Shown here one piece after another: positions 5,845 to 7,166 of a stretch of 7,166 bases of DNA (position 1 is its first letter; every line of letters begins with the position of its first letter). The notes beneath the pieces were generated by a model. It saw nothing but the letters and a program-made list of their open reading frames with translations. It was not told the DNA's origin and did no database searches. The position numbers were made by a program, and so were the translations under genes. Origin of the DNA: Candidatus Omnitrophota bacterium (lineage in GTDB: Bacteria > Omnitrophota > Koll11 > VGKN01). The DNA is taken from positions 1-7,166 of the forward strand of contig VGKN01000076.1 in NCBI GenBank assembly GCA_016867055.1. The letters run 5' to 3'.

Positions 5845-7166
5845 TTACAATATTTTAGTTTTAGCGAGCGATGATCTTATCAATGCCGATATTCCTTTTG
5901 AAATCTTTTGTATGTCAGCAACTGTTTTGATGTTTGTAAGATACGATAGGATTATACTCGGCCTTACGTAAAACTCGAGGAATGCCTTCTTGCGGTAAGT
6001 CTCGAGCGTTTCCTTATTCAATCCTTTAGGTATAAAAACAGGAAACCACATGCTCATCCTATCCCAATTTCTGTCAAATTCTCCATATTGGTCGGCCATT
6101 TCATAAATTTCTGAACCTGGTAGCGGTGTTAAGAATGTGGCATGAAAATCATCCAATTTTATGCGCTTGGCGAAATTGATGGTTTGCTGTAAGGTCTCTT
6201 CTGTTTCAAGGAAGTTTCCCATCATAAAGAAGCCCTTTGATTTTATCCCGACTTTTTTTGTCCATCCAATGACTCTTTCCATTTGTGCTAATGTTTCATT
6301 TTTGCGATAAAAGTCTAGAATATCCTGCGAGCCGCTCTCAAGACCGAAGGATATCCTCCAGCATCCTGCCTTCTTCATCATTGCAAGCATTGCCTCGTCT
6401 GTAATGTTATCGATACGTCCGTAGCAACCCCAAGTTAAATCGATGTTTTCTTGAATTATGGCATTACAAAATTCAACCAATCTATTTTTTAACATTATGA
6501 AGTTATCATCATTAAAGAATATATCTTTTATTCCGTATTGTTTTTGCAAATACCTTACTATCTCCAACAGACGTTTAGTGCTGTAAGCTCTGACTTTTGT
6601 ACCGAACATTGAATTGTCGCAGAATCTGCATTTGTATGGGCAGCCTCTCGAAGTAATAAGAGATGTGGTAGGAAGTCTACCGAGTTTATGAACAGATGAT
6701 TTATAGGCGTTAGGATAATCGGGCAAGAGATCCCAGGCGTCCATAGGCAAGGAGTCCAAGTCTTTTAATAACTCGGCTCTACCGGTATTTATGATGTGTT
6801 CGCCATCACTGAAAACAAGGCCCTTCAATTTGCTGAAATCCTTGTTTTGATCGAGTAGTTTTAGCAGTTCAACAGTAGTGACCTCACCTTCTCCTATGAC
6901 TCCGATATCAAACATGGGGAACATTTTTATGGTTGCTTCCGGCATGGCTGTAATGTGAGGTCCGCCGATCAGGGTTGTGATCTTCGGATTAGCCTTTTTT
7001 ATACTTTCGGCAATTTTAGCTGCTTTATTTACCGATACGGTAACAGTAGTAAAACCGACATAGGAAGGCTTCTCTTCAAGAACTGCGTTCACTGTGCCTT
7101 CCATACCTAATCCTAAAACAGCGGCGTCAAGAATTGTTACAGGGATATTATTCTGTCTTAAAACGG
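5845..7166 (-). CDS. B12-binding-domain radical SAM protein (first of two), 5'-partial
   Basis: The frame stays open upstream of the ATG at 7104 to the window edge, and those 20 extra codons (VLRQNNIPVTILDAAVLGLG) are recognisable B12-domain sequence. The true start is therefore outside the window, with perhaps 30-45 residues missing. In visible numbering (first full codon at 7164), the cobalamin domain covers about 1-130: D13-x-A15-x-x-G18 matches DxHxxG with Ala for His, as in His-off cobalamin radical SAM enzymes. VGFTTVTVSVN (36-46), LIGGPHITAMPEA (65-77) and IGEGEVTTVELL (90-101) follow. The radical SAM core carries CPYKCRFC (C175, C179, C182), then FFNDDNF (216-222), TWGCYGRID (244-252), GCWRISFGLESGS (267-279) and LPGSEIYEMA (348-357). 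The C-terminal FLEFYVRPS (395-403) is common in the BchE-like group. Members do methylations and difficult C-H chemistry, acting near or on membrane lipids in some cases. The substrate here is unknown; glycan-operon context suggests a sugar or lipid precursor. Confidence 0.9.
   Translation of the reverse strand, partial: VLRQNNIPVTILDAAVLGLGMEGTVNAVLEEKPSYVGFTTVTVSVNKAAKIAESIKKANPKITTLIGGPHITAMPEATIKMFPMFDIGVIGEGEVTTVELLKLLDQNKDFSKLKGLVFSDGEHIINTGRAELLKDLDSLPMDAWDLLPDYPNAYKSSVHKLGRLPTTSLITSRGCPYKCRFCDNSMFGTKVRAYSTKRLLEIVRYLQKQYGIKDIFFNDDNFIMLKNRLVEFCNAIIQENIDLTWGCYGRIDNITDEAMLAMMKKAGCWRISFGLESGSQDILDFYRKNETLAQMERVIGWTKKVGIKSKGFFMMGNFLETEETLQQTINFAKRIKLDDFHATFLTPLPGSEIYEMADQYGEFDRNWDRMSMWFPVFIPKGLNKETLETYRKKAFLEFYVRPSIILSYLTNIKTVADIQKISKGISALIRSSLAKTKIL

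Noticed and set aside
7102..7104. ATG at 7104 as the start of the first radical SAM gene
   Set aside because: The frame continues open to the window edge and the upstream codons encode a typical cobalamin-domain strand and D-x-A-x-x-G motif, so this ATG is internal.
1..7166. CRISPR array, IS element, tRNA or direct repeats
   Set aside because: No repeated units, transposase motifs, terminal inverted repeats or tRNA-like segments were seen on reading both strands; nearly every base is explained by the six coding frames.

Overview
The window is wall-to-wall coding sequence on the minus strand: six genes read from right to left, with both outermost genes cut by the window edges. In transcription order they are: a B12-binding-domain radical SAM protein (5'-partial), an extended SDR NAD-dependent sugar epimerase/dehydratase, a WecB-type UDP-GlcNAc 2-epimerase, a polyprenyl-phosphate sugar-1-phosphate transferase (WcaJ/WbaP-like), a second B12-type radical SAM protein that starts at TTG, and an O-antigen ligase/polymerase-type membrane protein (3'-partial). 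Neighbouring genes overlap (ATGA, or 8 nt) or are 2 to 31 nt apart. No promoter, terminator, RNA gene, IS element, repeat or CRISPR array is visible, so this looks like the interior of one long surface-glycan operon.

The genes fit together as part of a lipid-linked glycan pathway. The epimerase and WecB make activated sugars (UDP-ManNAc from UDP-GlcNAc for the latter). The sugar transferase starts the repeat unit on undecaprenyl phosphate. The last gene would polymerise the finished chain or ligate it to a lipid anchor. No ordinary glycosyltransferase, flippase or ManNAc dehydrogenase lies in the window, so they must be outside it or elsewhere. The less usual part is the pair of different B12-type radical SAM enzymes bracketing the three sugar genes. 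They could methylate or rearrange a sugar, a lipid carrier or another envelope substrate, but the sequence does not show which.

The organism is probably a low-GC, anaerobic or microaerophilic Gram-negative-type bacterium, judging from oxygen-sensitive radical SAM enzymes, an O-antigen-ligase-like protein and strong AGGAGG-type ribosome binding sites with TTG starts. Uncultured candidate-phylum lineages such as Omnitrophota resemble this style, but that is a weak guess. Hand counts of sampled lines give about 38-43% GC for the four upstream genes and about 30-33% for the last two, which points to a cassette of mixed origin with a junction near 2207-2240.
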